DNA of 64,000 bases from Pseudozyma flocculosa PF-1 (lineage: Eukaryota; Basidiomycota; Ustilaginomycetes; Ustilaginales; Ustilaginaceae). Below the pieces are notes generated by a model. That model saw only the letters and a program-made list of their open reading frames with translations. It did not search any database and was not told the DNA's origin. A program made the position numbers and the translations under genes. Positions 54,681-64,000 of the stretch are shown here, one piece after another (position 1 is the first letter of the stretch; the number at the start of each line of letters is the position of its first letter). Where the stretch lies: contig NW_006920874.1 of NCBI RefSeq assembly GCF_000417875.1, forward strand, positions 850,817 through 914,816, written 5' to 3'.

Positions 54681-57600
54681 CACGGGCCACGTCCACGGCT
54701 GCAACAGCGCGCCGTCGTCGGGAGCGAGAAGAATCACGGCGCGGCGTACGGCCCAGGCGACTGGTGGGGACGCGTCGCCAGATAGGCTGGCAGCAGCAGC
54801 AACTGCTGCCGGTGCCGCTGGCGCTGATGCCGGCGCTGGCGCTGGCGCTGATCCGGCCATCGGCAGCCCCACCCCTTCGGCCAAGTGGGCCGCCGAGGCA
54901 GCGAGCCTACCCACACAGAGCCTCATTGTTGGGCGTGGTGGGTCGCCAGTGACCAAGGCCGTCCACTCGCTGCACCGCCGCAAACCCGTGCCTCCGTTCC
55001 ACGATGCAGGAGCAAACCCTTGCCACCAGCGCGCCCACCACCTACCACGCCATGGCGCCCCGTCGCAACAACAAGGAGCCAGCAGCACCACCACCACCGA
55101 CGCACGAGCACAGCCGCTGCCCCGTCGCAACGCTCTCGATCTCGACCACCACGTCGAGGTGCACGCCGTCGGACTGGTCAGAGATGCTCCGCCGCCCCAT
55201 CGCCACTGGCAGCACCAGCAGCGCCAGCAGCAGCGATACTCGCCTCCGAACGCCAGTCACCGCGGCTTGCCCGCCGGGAGGGCCGACATCCTCCTGTCGC
55301 CACAGAACGCCCCCGCGGGCAAGGAGCAGCTTCTGATGCGTCTCGCTCACGGTCACCACGACCGGCACAAGGATCGCGCCCAGCCCGCCGTCGCGATGGG
55401 CGGCGACCTCGTACAGCACGGCGTCGGCTCCGAGAGCAGCAGCAACAGCAGCAGGCGCCAGGTCCAGCGGAGGAATCGCGGCAACGACAAGGCCGCCGTC
55501 TTCAGCCTCTCGGACTCGCAGCTGGCGGCTCGCTACAACTTTGTCAAGGAGATCGGTGGGTGCCGCTGCGGGTCCGTCGATGGCGCAACCGTGACTGCTG
55601 CCGTGCGTGCTGACCCCCGACCTTGCCCTTTTTCGCTTTCCCGCCATCGTCTTGTGTCCTGGCCTTCGCCGTCGGCCGCGCGTCCAGGCTTCGGCGAATG
55701 GGGCAGCATCTGGGAAGCGACACCGGTCAAGGAGCTCGAGCACCTCCCCGCCTCTGCCTACCCGCAGATCGCGACGCGCAAGCTCAACGGCGTCGGCCAC
55801 GTCCGGGTCGACAACCCCGCCCACCGCCCGCTGGCCATCAAGGTCTGCACGCGCGAGCGCAACTCGCAGTCGTCGGCGCGCACAGAGAGGCTCTGGCACG
55901 AGTTCAAGATGCTGCGCTCGCTCATCGACGCTTCGTACCACTCCGAGGGAGACGCCACCTGCAGCAGCTCGCTCTCCTCTTCGTCCTCCCCACGCGGCCG
56001 CAGCAGAGGGGATCGCATCTTCGGCCCCGACTGGCACCCCAGCATCGTGAAGTTCTATGAGTTCGTCGTCACCCCCTCGATCGCCATGTGAGTCCCTCGG
56101 CGAGGCTGGGCCCTCGTAGCTGCTGTACACCCTGGCACTGACAAGCGAGGATTGGGGCCCGCGCTGCATGATGTGCTCTCTTTCCAGGATCGTCATGCCG
56201 TGTTACGACGAGCCCATGAAGGTGGGCTTGCCCGACGAGCGATGTCGATCGTACTTCCAGCAGCTCCTTTCCGGCCTCTTCTGGCTGCACCAGCGAGGCG
56301 TTTGCCACAAGTGAGTTCGACTCGATCGCGCAGCGCCATCTCCAATGCTGTGACCTGTCTGCTGACGACCAAGTCGTGCTACCGCCTCACCTGCCCACCC
56401 GCAGCGACATCAAGGTGGCCAACATGCTCGTCAACTACACGGGCCTATTGGGCAAGGGGACTCCCATCCTGGTGAGCTGCCAGGACACGCGCATACTCGC
56501 TCTCATGACGGACGTCGATCTGGCCATTGCTGACCTGCTGTCCCTGCTCGTGGCGTCATCCTGCTCTCCCAGGTCGACTTCGGCTTCGCCACGATCCACG
56601 ATGCATCCAAGAAGGATGCGTTCATGACCCACGTCTCTTGGGGCACTCCCGAGTACCTCGCCCCCGAGCGTGCTCGAGGAGATCTCCACGACGAGCGCGC
56701 CAGCGACATCTGGAGCCTCGGCGTCACCTTTTTCGAGATTGCGGCGACGCGGACGCCCTTCGAGCTCCAGGATGAGCAGTTCCAGACGCGCGAGCAGCTG
56801 CAGGCCTACTACCACCGCACTATGAGCGGCGTCTGGGTCGGGTCCTGGGACATTCCGCCCGACCTCGAGGACCTGGTGCGCTGCATGCTCAGCGCCGCGC
56901 CCGCCGATCGCATCGACGCTGCCGACGCGCTACTCCACCCGTACTTCGACCCGACGTCGACGTCGTTCGACAACTCGCTCGAGGACATCATGGACATGTT
57001 CCCCAGCGAGGACGGCATGAGCGAGGACGAAGGGTACTCACCCGGGGAGACCAGGGGCGCTGTCGGCCACGGCAGCCGCCGTCTCTGTCGCCACGAAAGC
57101 GACGACGACGACGACGGTGACTACGTTCCCTACACGGGACCGTACGATGTCCCACCGGAGCGTCTGCAGTCTCGTCAAGCCCATGGCCCGCACTTTCAGC
57201 AGCACGGCCGTGATATGATGAAGGAGGGCGATGTGAATCTGCAGATCGCTCGGCGTCCCGCTTCCCCTCCTTCGCCGACGCTGTCGGCTGTGGGCATGGA
57301 CTCGCTGGCTACCGACCTCGTCCAGGCTTCACCTCCTTGGCAGGCACGGCCGACCGCTCTCCGATCTCGGCCCCAGCCTCAAGCCTGCTCGAAGCTGCGA
57401 ATGGAGCAGGCCGTCGACTCGCCCGATGGCAGCCGAGACCGCCAAGTCGCCGGAGCCAGCGCGGCCGAGGTCCAACGCCACGCTTCCGACGAAGGCACGA
57501 CGCTGTCGCAGTCTCCTTTCACGAAAGCGGACAGTGCGATCCCGCTTCTTGGTCGCACCGCCTCGCTAGCGAAACCGCATCGGCCTCATCGCACCCCGCT

Positions 57601-60235
57601 GAAGCAGGCGATCGCAAATGCAGCAGCCGGATCTGGCCTGTTGCGCCTGGTGCCCGTGGCGTCGGCTCGGGCTCCTAGCCCGATGAAGCGCGATACCCCT
57701 TCCGCTCTGTCGCCGTCGCGACCACTCCGCACTCCTTCGAGGAAGCTTCAGCACGCACCATCACAACAGGTCGACACCTCCGCTACGGCAACGGACGATT
57801 TCTTTTACCCAGGCGCAGCAGGCACCACGAAGTCGGCAACAGCGGTCGGCCGCCGATTGCAAGCGCCGTCGGCGTCGCAACTGCCCAAGCAGGCTGCAAT
57901 CGTCACGCCGCGCACCGGCATCCGCAAGGTTGCGTCTCTTGCCAAGCAGTTCGGCGGCAAAGTCGCCCCTTCCGAGCAACCTTCTACCAGCGAGGCAAAG
58001 ACGCCCAAGAAACCGGGTCGCCCATCGAGGGAGCCAAGCGGATCCAGGCGTGGCCACAGGAGGTCCATCTCTGATTCCAAGGCGGAGCTGATGGAAGAGA
58101 GGACCTCCGCTCGCCGACCGTCTATCGGCGTTCAAGTGGACGCGGTCCGTACTCCCGACGTTTCCGAAAAGCGCCGGGTGGCCAGCGGCGGCCAGAGGGA
58201 CAAAGCCTCTCCTGCCACGCCTGCTTCCGAGCTGACCTGCGGCAGCGTCTCGGTCGACAGCTACCTCTCCAGCGAATGCTCGCACGCTGGCGCCGGTGCT
58301 AGCAGCGTCGCCGAGCCCAGCCTCGTCCAGACCGAGCACCACGTGAAGATCTCGAGCAGCTTCGGCATCGTGTCCAGGCCGGCTGAGGTATCGCAAGACG
58401 CGCCCGCGATCCCGCCGGTCCCAGCAACAGAGAGCAAGATGCAGGGCAGGCCCAGGCCCCGCTCCGGGCTCCACCGGCGCACCAAGACCGACCTCGATGG
58501 CCACGAGGTGCGTCAGAAGCTGGAGCAGATGGGTGCCATCGCCGAGGCGCTGGCGCGGATGATCAGCGAGACCCGCTCTTCACTTTTGGGCTCCTGGGCC
58601 GGCAGCGAGTTGGACCGGGCTCCCGAGGCGGGCGAGCGCGATACGCTGCTCCAGACGATCCAGGAGCTCGAGATCAAGATGGCGCGACTAGAAGCGGCCA
58701 GGCAGACGTCGACGGCCGCAAGCGAGGCAGCCGCGCCGAGCAAGCCGGGTCCTCTGTCCGTGTCGGGCTACGGCTCGTCGGACGCGCCCCTGTCCGCTCC
58801 CTGCCATCCCGGCCAGTGCTCGCAGCGCTGCAGCGCCGTCTGCCGCCAGAGCCGCGTCAGGGCCGGATCAGAGGCCACCGTGACCCCCGCCCGCCGTGTC
58901 GTGACGCGCAGCGCTGACCTCGTCAAGGCCGAGATCAACGTCATCGAGGCGTCGCCCGAGCGAGACGCGTCTCCCGCCGCCGGCGCTCAGACCGAGGCGC
59001 AGATCAAAAGCGAGAGCGCCGCTGCTCCACGCCCTCCTCCGCCGTCCAGGGACCAGATCGAGGCGATGTACGCCTCGCACCTGCTCCGCAGGGACTCGAA
59101 GCAGAATCACAGCCACGACGACGGCGACGGCGGCGGCTCGGCCTGCTCCTCGCCCGAGCGCGCAAGGAGGCAGCCGCAGTCGTCTCCGCACGACAACGCC
59201 CTGAGTCCGCTGCTCGAGCCTCCGCGCACGCCCGAGACGCCGTCGTCGCCACTACAGTCGTCGCCGAAGCTTTCAGGCCCCGACCACACTCCATCCGAAT
59301 TGGAGACGGGACGGCTACCCGAGAAGAGATCGAGCGTCAAACGGTTCGGCCTGGCGACGCTGCGGCGGCCCAAGTCGCTCGCCTCGCTCTTTCCCGGTCG
59401 CGCTGCGTCCGGTCCGACCGCCATCGGCATGCGGCGCGAGAGCGTCGCGCCTGAACTGCCGTCACCGCCGAATGAGATGGGCGATGTCAAGGTCGTGTCG
59501 CCTCACACATTCCCTCGTGCCACTTTGTCCAAGACGCCGATTGCGACGGCGATGACGACGATGCCGACGCCGAGGAGCGAGGGATCGTCGTACATCTCTC
59601 CGGACCTGTCCCCTATCGTCGAGAGCGAGGTGCCAAGTCACGCCGCCGATGCAACCAGCGGGGTGACGGATCTGCACTGCAAAAGGGACGGCACCCACAC
59701 CAGTGGCAGCGGCAGTGGCAGTGACGGTGACGACGGGAGCGACCTCAAAACGACGCTGCGGCACGGCGGCGTACAGGTACTCTCGAAGACGACGACGACG
59801 ACGACGACTTCGGCGGGGGCCAATGCCCCGCCCACCGACCCGAGTCGACTGGGCGTAGCGCCGGGAGCGCGTCGGCGCAGCTCGTCGCTCCACCGTCTAT
59901 CGCGCGAACACGTCCGGCCGCGCACCCTCGCCTCCTCTGGCCCCGTCGTCGCGGCTGCGAAAAAGGCGCAGCGCACCTCCACCCTCGTCGCCACCGCCTC
60001 CTCCTCCTCCTCCTCCCCCTCTGTCGTTGATCCGAGTCGACCTTCCAGGGAGGCACGAGGGATCGGCGGGCTGTGGCGCATGTTTCGCGGTGCGGCTGCC
60101 GCTTCCGCTTCCGCTACGGCTACGGCTTCGGCTGAGAGGGGGGATGAGCGGGTTTCCAAGTCGTTTAGACGGCCAAGGAGAGGCCATGTTGCGACGCCAT
60201 CGGCGGCGGATCTATCCCGCGCTACCGTCGCTTAA
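54373..60235 (+). CDS. Large serine/threonine protein kinase with non-RD catalytic loop
   Basis: 1811 residues from five exons (54373-55555, 55688-56087, 56188-56310, 56405-56471, 56573-60235), all GT-AG and frame-keeping. Residues 1-380 are Ala/Gln/His-rich and disordered. The kinase domain covers about 385-690: glycine loop IGGFGEWGSIW (rebuilt by the first splice), Lys446 in LAIKV after an unusually long insert, the catalytic loop HND at 568-570 (Asn instead of Arg), DFG at 593-595, GTPEYLAPE ending at 623, and DIWSLGV. The C-terminal 1100 residues are Ser/Pro/Arg-rich with a coiled-coil patch near 1210-1290. It does not match a named kinase I can identify with confidence. The catalytic residues Lys, Asp and DFG are all present, so activity is expected. 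Substrate and pathway are unknown. Confidence 0.85.
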
Positions 60236-60714
60236 CCAACCCGCTCTGGCTCGCTGCCCTTCAAGACGTTTCACCGTCCTTTGCACTCATGCCCCGGACC
60301 CCCCATCGACCGGGCCACATCGGGCGCCTCTTTTGACCGGCTCCGTTCATGCCTTTTATCGTTTCGTCGTTCCTTTGCCGTCCCTGCCGCGATTCGCCCC
60401 CAACGTCGGTCGACGGCGCAGGTGACACTACTGGCCTATCCTTCACATTCGTTTGATCTCACTCGTCTTTCGACGTCGATACGCTCGTTTCACTCGGTAT
60501 TCGGTGGTAGTAGCAGCCTTTGCTTTCGACGCTTGCCCTCCCTGCTCCGCTCCACACCCTCTTGATCGCACCGCATCGCATCGCAGCAGCAGCAGCAGCA
60601 GTAAGCACGCTTAGCTTAGACTCGAGGTCAGCCCATTCATTCGAACGACAGAAGAATGCCCTTGTTGCATCGACACCGTGCGGCAGAGGCGGCGTTGGAG
60701 CACGCCGGCCGTTT
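60236..60714. other. Convergent 3' spacer kinase - SCP2 protein
   Basis: No gene is seen. A GCAGCAGCAGCAGCAGCAG run stands near 60583-60602. Confidence 0.6.
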
Positions 60715-61482
60715 TCAGAGCTTGGCGCGGTTGGGGACGGGAGCGGGGCTGCCGGCGCCATAGTCGTCGCTGGAGTGACCTTCGCGCTGGAAGTCCTCTG
60801 CGGCGGTGGGGGCGCGAGCGTCGGAGGGAGGGGCGGGCGCGGGCGTGCCGTAGATTTTTGAGCGCTCGTGCGAGATGAGGGTGGCAATCTTGAGGGCGTT
60901 GTCGAGGTTGCCGCGGATCTTGATCTGGGGGAGATGGGGGGGGTCAAGGAGAGGGGGGTGGGAGGCGAAGACGAAAAGCTCAGCGAGGGAAGGGTGGAAC
61001 AAATTGGGGCCATCACGGCTCACCCTGCCGTCGTTGTAGAGCCTCTGCGGGTGGACTTTTCCGGTGGCCATGTCGACAAAGTCGCGGTCCTTGCACTCGA
61101 TGACGACGTCTGCCTTTGTCTTTCTGCCGAGGACGGTCTTGGGCGGCTGTCCCTTTCCGACGAAGCCCTTGTTTTTGAGGTCGACGAACCACATTGCGGG
61201 CCGGAGCGCGCCTCCGGACGTCTCTACCTTGCCGTCTACGGGCTTGGAGCGCGGGTTGGATGGGTCGAGCGGGCTGGAGGGGTGGATGATGAAGAGGTAA
61301 ATGCTGCGGAAGGTGCGTACGAGGCGCTTGCGGGAGGGGAGGTTGGGGGGCGGGTTGCGGAGGAGCTGGGACGAGAGGGCAAAGACCTTGGACGACTCGA
61401 AGCCGGGGCAGTGGAGCGACTCGTGTGCGCCGAGCGCCTGGGTGGCCTGCTGGTCCATGGTGGTCGTGGCCGTCTTTGACAT
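60715..61482 (-). CDS. SCP2 sterol-carrier domain protein with peroxisomal signal
   Basis: A small lipid-binding protein, probably of the peroxisomal matrix. Exon 1 is 61482-61024, the intron 60925-61023 (GTGAGC...CCCCAG, phase 0) and exon 2 is 60924-60715, giving 222 residues. The SCP2 fold covers about 85-195: WFVDLKNKGFVG, KADVVIECKDRDFVDMATGK, PQRLYNDGR joined to IKIRGNLDNALKIATL. The C-terminus reads PNRAKL; Ala-Lys-Leu fits the type-1 peroxisomal targeting tripeptide. The N-terminal extension (about 80 residues with RLVRTFRSIYLFII) is longer than in yeast-type Pox18 proteins of about 130 residues and is unexplained. Likely role is moving fatty acyl or sterol ligands for peroxisomal oxidation, inferred from the family. 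Confidence 0.9.
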   Translation of the reverse strand: MSKTATTTMDQQATQALGAHESLHCPGFESSKVFALSSQLLRNPPPNLPSRKRLVRTFRSIYLFIIHPSSPLDPSNPRSKPVDGKVETSGGALRPAMWFVDLKNKGFVGKGQPPKTVLGRKTKADVVIECKDRDFVDMATGKVHPQRLYNDGRVSRDGPNLFHPSLAELFVFASHPPLLDPPHLPQIKIRGNLDNALKIATLISHERSKIYGTPAPAPPSDARAPTAAEDFQREGHSSDDYGAGSPAPVPNRAKL

Positions 61483-62511
61483 GGTGTCGATGAGTGTGCG
61501 GCAAGGTAGGTGATGGGATGGACTGAAGGCGTGAGGATGGTGTAGGGTGAGGGTGGAGGCCTAGGGATGGCGAGGATGGTGGTGGTGGGCAGACAGACGA
61601 GCGGTCGTCGGCCAGAGTGAGTGCGGGGTAAGCTGGCCTCCACCCGCCGCCTGCGTTGCGTGGCTCTGGCCGAGCTGGGCGGGGGGCCAATTGAGCTTTC
61701 ACGTCCAAGTCGGAATCGCTGGCTGCCCACTCGGCCGAAACAATTTCGTCCGTGCTTGCTGCCTCGACAGCTCAACCTCTGTCTGGCGCGCATGCAGGGT
61801 CTGGTTGCGCGCGCAGCTGCCAGCCCGGTGGCCGCCGGCGAGCGACAAGCAGAAAAAAGAAAAAAAAAATGTAAAAATGCAGCAGGCGAGCGAGCGAGCG
61901 CGGGTCAGCCGACACAACGCACGCCCGCCCGCGCGCCAAAGGTGGCCAGGCCAGCTGTCAGCTGCTTGCGCTGCATGCATGGGCCACCCTGGCTGGACCC
62001 TGAGAGCCTGCCAGCCAGCAGCTGGAACCTGAACCTGACCCCGCCTTGGTTGGTTGCTTGGTTGCGTGCTGACCTGCTGCCCCCTCGCCCCCTCGCCCCC
62101 TGGCTCCCTGGCTCCCTGGCTCCCTGGCTCCCTCGCTCCCTCGCTCCCTCGCTCCCTCGCTCCCTCGCTCCCCCGCTCCCCCGCTCCCTCTTCTTCCCAC
62201 GCTCCTTCGGGCGGCGAGGCGAGGTTACCCAAGCAGCACCGCAGCGGCACGGCCTGGTCGCTCCGTGCTTTCTTTGCCAGCTCATCCGGCCTCCCTCTAT
62301 CGCCGTCGCAGCGAAGCGGGGATCCTTTAAACGCCTCTACTCACGCCTTGCCACCTCCCTCATCCTCACCACCATCGTCCCCCTTCCTACCTCCCCTTTC
62401 CAGCCCAAGGTCCGTCGTCTGTTTCACCCGGCCCCCTCTAGCCCGCCGTCGCCCCTTGGCCAACTGGCCCTCCAGCACCCCCGCTTCCTGGCCGCAACCC
62501 TGCTGTGAGCC
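61483..62511. other. Divergent spacer SCP2 protein / right-edge gene
   Basis: No gene is supported. It holds an A-rich patch (61853-61878) and the GCTCCCTC octamer array, listed separately. Confidence 0.6.
62097..62194. repeat. GCTCCCTC/GCTCCCTG octanucleotide tandem array
   Basis: About twelve degenerate copies of an 8-base unit. The unit shifts from GCTCCCTG to GCTCCCTC to GCTCCCCC along the array, as expected from slippage followed by substitution. It lies about 320 bp before the right-edge gene. Confidence 0.9.
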
Positions 62512-62606
62512 ATGCTAGTCGGCTACGCCTGCTGCACCCGCTTCGCCTCCAACCCCTTCCGTGACCACAAAGACCAGGCCCAACCGTCCGCCCCCTCGTC
62601 AACGCC

Positions 62607-62645
<39 letters not shown>

Positions 62646-64000
62646 TTCGCGCTCTGGCCCGTCCTCCGTCACCGCCTGGGTCTCGTCCCTCCTGCCCTCT
62701 TTCACCAAAGCAGACGAAAGCCACCGCGAGCCTCTGCACGAGCCTGCACCTGCGCCCGCCTCTCGCATCGCCCCGCACCCCTCATCCACCTCGGCGTCGC
62801 CCCACGCATCGACACAGCCCAGCGGCACCAACTCGGGAAGGACCACCTTCTCCTTTGTCCTCTTCGGTCTCACCCTCGCAGGCGCACTCATCGTCACCGC
62901 AAAGACGCGCAGAACCATGCACCGCCTCGTGAACACAAAGAACCTCGCCCAGCGCAACGCCCAGGCCTGGAGGAGGGTCGCGCTCGACCTCGCAAGGGTA
63001 AACGCCCTCGCCGCCAGCCGCGTCGAGAGCCTCGTCGACGCCGCCCTCTCTGGCGACGTCCGCTCAGCCGATCCCCGCAGCGCCGCCGTAAAGCTCGAGG
63101 CAGAGCTCCAAGAGGCACGCCAAAGGGTGCGCGCGCAGCAAGAGGCGCTCCGCAACGGGACCGCGGGCGAGTTCGACTCCGAAAAACCCACGCGACGTGG
63201 CGACGCAGCGCCGCAGCCTGACCACTCGGCGGAATCGCGGACGAGCCGCACGTCCCAGCCGATCAGGTCGGGCTTCTCGCTGGGCGGGCTCGCCTCGGGG
63301 ATCGACCACCTCTTCCCGTCTCTGGGCACAGAGCAGCACCCCACTTCCCTCTTTCGCACCTGGAGGTCCGCCTTCGAGCCGACGCGTCTGTCGGCGACGT
63401 CCGTCAGCAGCGCCGTCCGGGCCCCTTCGAGGGCCGAGCGCCCCGAGGCGGAGCCTCAGCCTCAGTCACAGTCAAACAGAGTTGCATCCCGCTCAGCCGA
63501 GGAAAAGTGGCGTCGTGCAGCTGGCCTGACGGCAGGCACTCCTGACTCCTCGTCGACAAGCAATGCTGCGGCCGCCACGTCGGTCAAGAGCGTCGCCACT
63601 CCCGGCAGCCAGCGCCCACAGTCCTCGGTGCCGTCAGAGGACTGGGTGGGCGACCTCGATGGGGCGCTCAAGCAGCGTGAGCAAGAGGACAGCAAGGCCC
63701 AACTGGCAGGCAAGGCATCTTCTGCCGTGGCGGCAGGTGAACAAGACGCAGAGGAGGCCGATTTCCTCTTGCCCGTATCTGACCTTCACATTGCCAGCCG
63801 CCTGCACATTGCCGAAGAGATCCTGAGCGATGCCGAGAACCAGGCTCAACAGAGCAAAGCTCGCAACGAGCGAAGCACGGCCGCACAAAGGCGGGCCCAG
63901 AGCCGACTTTCGGGATCGGCGGCCATGTACCCGACCTGGCACCGATACCGAGACCTCGAGGACATCCTCATGGCCGCCTGGGACGACGGATGGGGAACGC
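62512..64000 (+). CDS. Unidentified single-pass membrane protein (partial, open at right edge)
   Basis: From the ATG at 62512 the frame stays open for 496 codons to the end of the window. An in-frame TGA two codons upstream limits the start. Residues about 30-50 are a serine run from TCG repeats. Residues about 122-140 form one hydrophobic helix (TFSFVLFGLTLAGALIVTA) followed by Lys/Arg, so a single membrane anchor with the long side cytosolic is plausible. Residues about 150-225 are Ala/Arg/Glu-rich and likely coiled coil. The rest is Ser/Pro/Gln-rich until a final, more ordered HRYRDLEDILMAAWDDGWG. No known domain is recognised and no function is assigned. The minus-strand frame across the same DNA is a shadow. 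Confidence 0.7.

Noticed and set aside
1..64000. tRNA, rRNA and transposon genes
   Set aside because: The spacers were scanned by eye for the tRNA B-box GGTTCRANNCC with a matching cloverleaf, for rRNA stretches and for transposase or reverse-transcriptase motifs. None was found, but a covariance-model search would be decisive.

Overview
The window is nuclear DNA of a GC-rich filamentous or dimorphic fungus. It is most likely a basidiomycete, and probably a smut-type species (Ustilaginomycotina). Pointers to this are long intron-poor ORFs with short GT-AG introns of about 55-210 bp, family members typical of fungi (VAC8, BTA1, RRN7, UGA1, Zn2Cys6 factor, DUF7707-like GPI protein), and a tandem cluster of small secreted cysteine-containing proteins. 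No bacterial-style operons, CRISPR arrays, insertion sequences, tRNA or rRNA genes were seen. It is draft assembly: N runs lie at 1823-1842, 13240-13259 (plus one N at 13359) and 27477-28252, and one gene carries two apparent frameshifts. The species assignment is inference.

Layout, left to right: the tail of an unidentified gene (1-114, +); POP4, an RNase P/MRP subunit (523 to the first gap, +), convergent with VAC8 (2386-4218, -); one very long ORF joining a UPF0415/DUF1308 domain to an LCCL membrane protein (5395-10260, -); a zinc alcohol dehydrogenase (11058-12098, -); a repeat-rich spacer with a (GA)n and a GGTAC palindromic block; a Zn2Cys6 transcription factor (13901-17338, -); a 4 kb stretch with no convincing gene; betaine-lipid synthase BTA1 (21375-24229, -, four exons), divergent from SRP68 (25809-28431, +, broken by the large gap).

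The most interesting part is 28.4-34.4 kb. Four consecutive plus-strand genes encode secreted proteins of 164-190 residues. They share a signal peptide, a common cysteine/tryptophan layout, and one phase-1 intron just before a short last exon. This looks like a tandemly duplicated candidate effector family. It is followed by HMCES (34461-36365, +), convergent with RAD50 (36718-40803, -), and divergently a DHHC palmitoyltransferase of PFA3 type (41351-43274, +), convergent with the Pol I factor RRN7 (43323-46235, -). A GPI-anchored cysteine-rich protein (47250-48281, +), the SUMO E1 subunit AOS1 (48736-50232, -), GABA transaminase UGA1 (50658-52337, -), a 1811-residue protein kinase (54373-60235, +), a peroxisomal SCP2 protein (60715-61482, -) and a partial membrane protein with an unknown role (62512 to the edge, +) complete the window.

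Apart from the secreted cluster, neighbours are mostly unrelated housekeeping genes. Functional pairs that do occur are VAC8 with its likely palmitoyltransferase PFA3, and the genome-maintenance genes HMCES and RAD50 lying side by side. Exon joins given here were found by reading splice sites and checking that the reading frame is kept.
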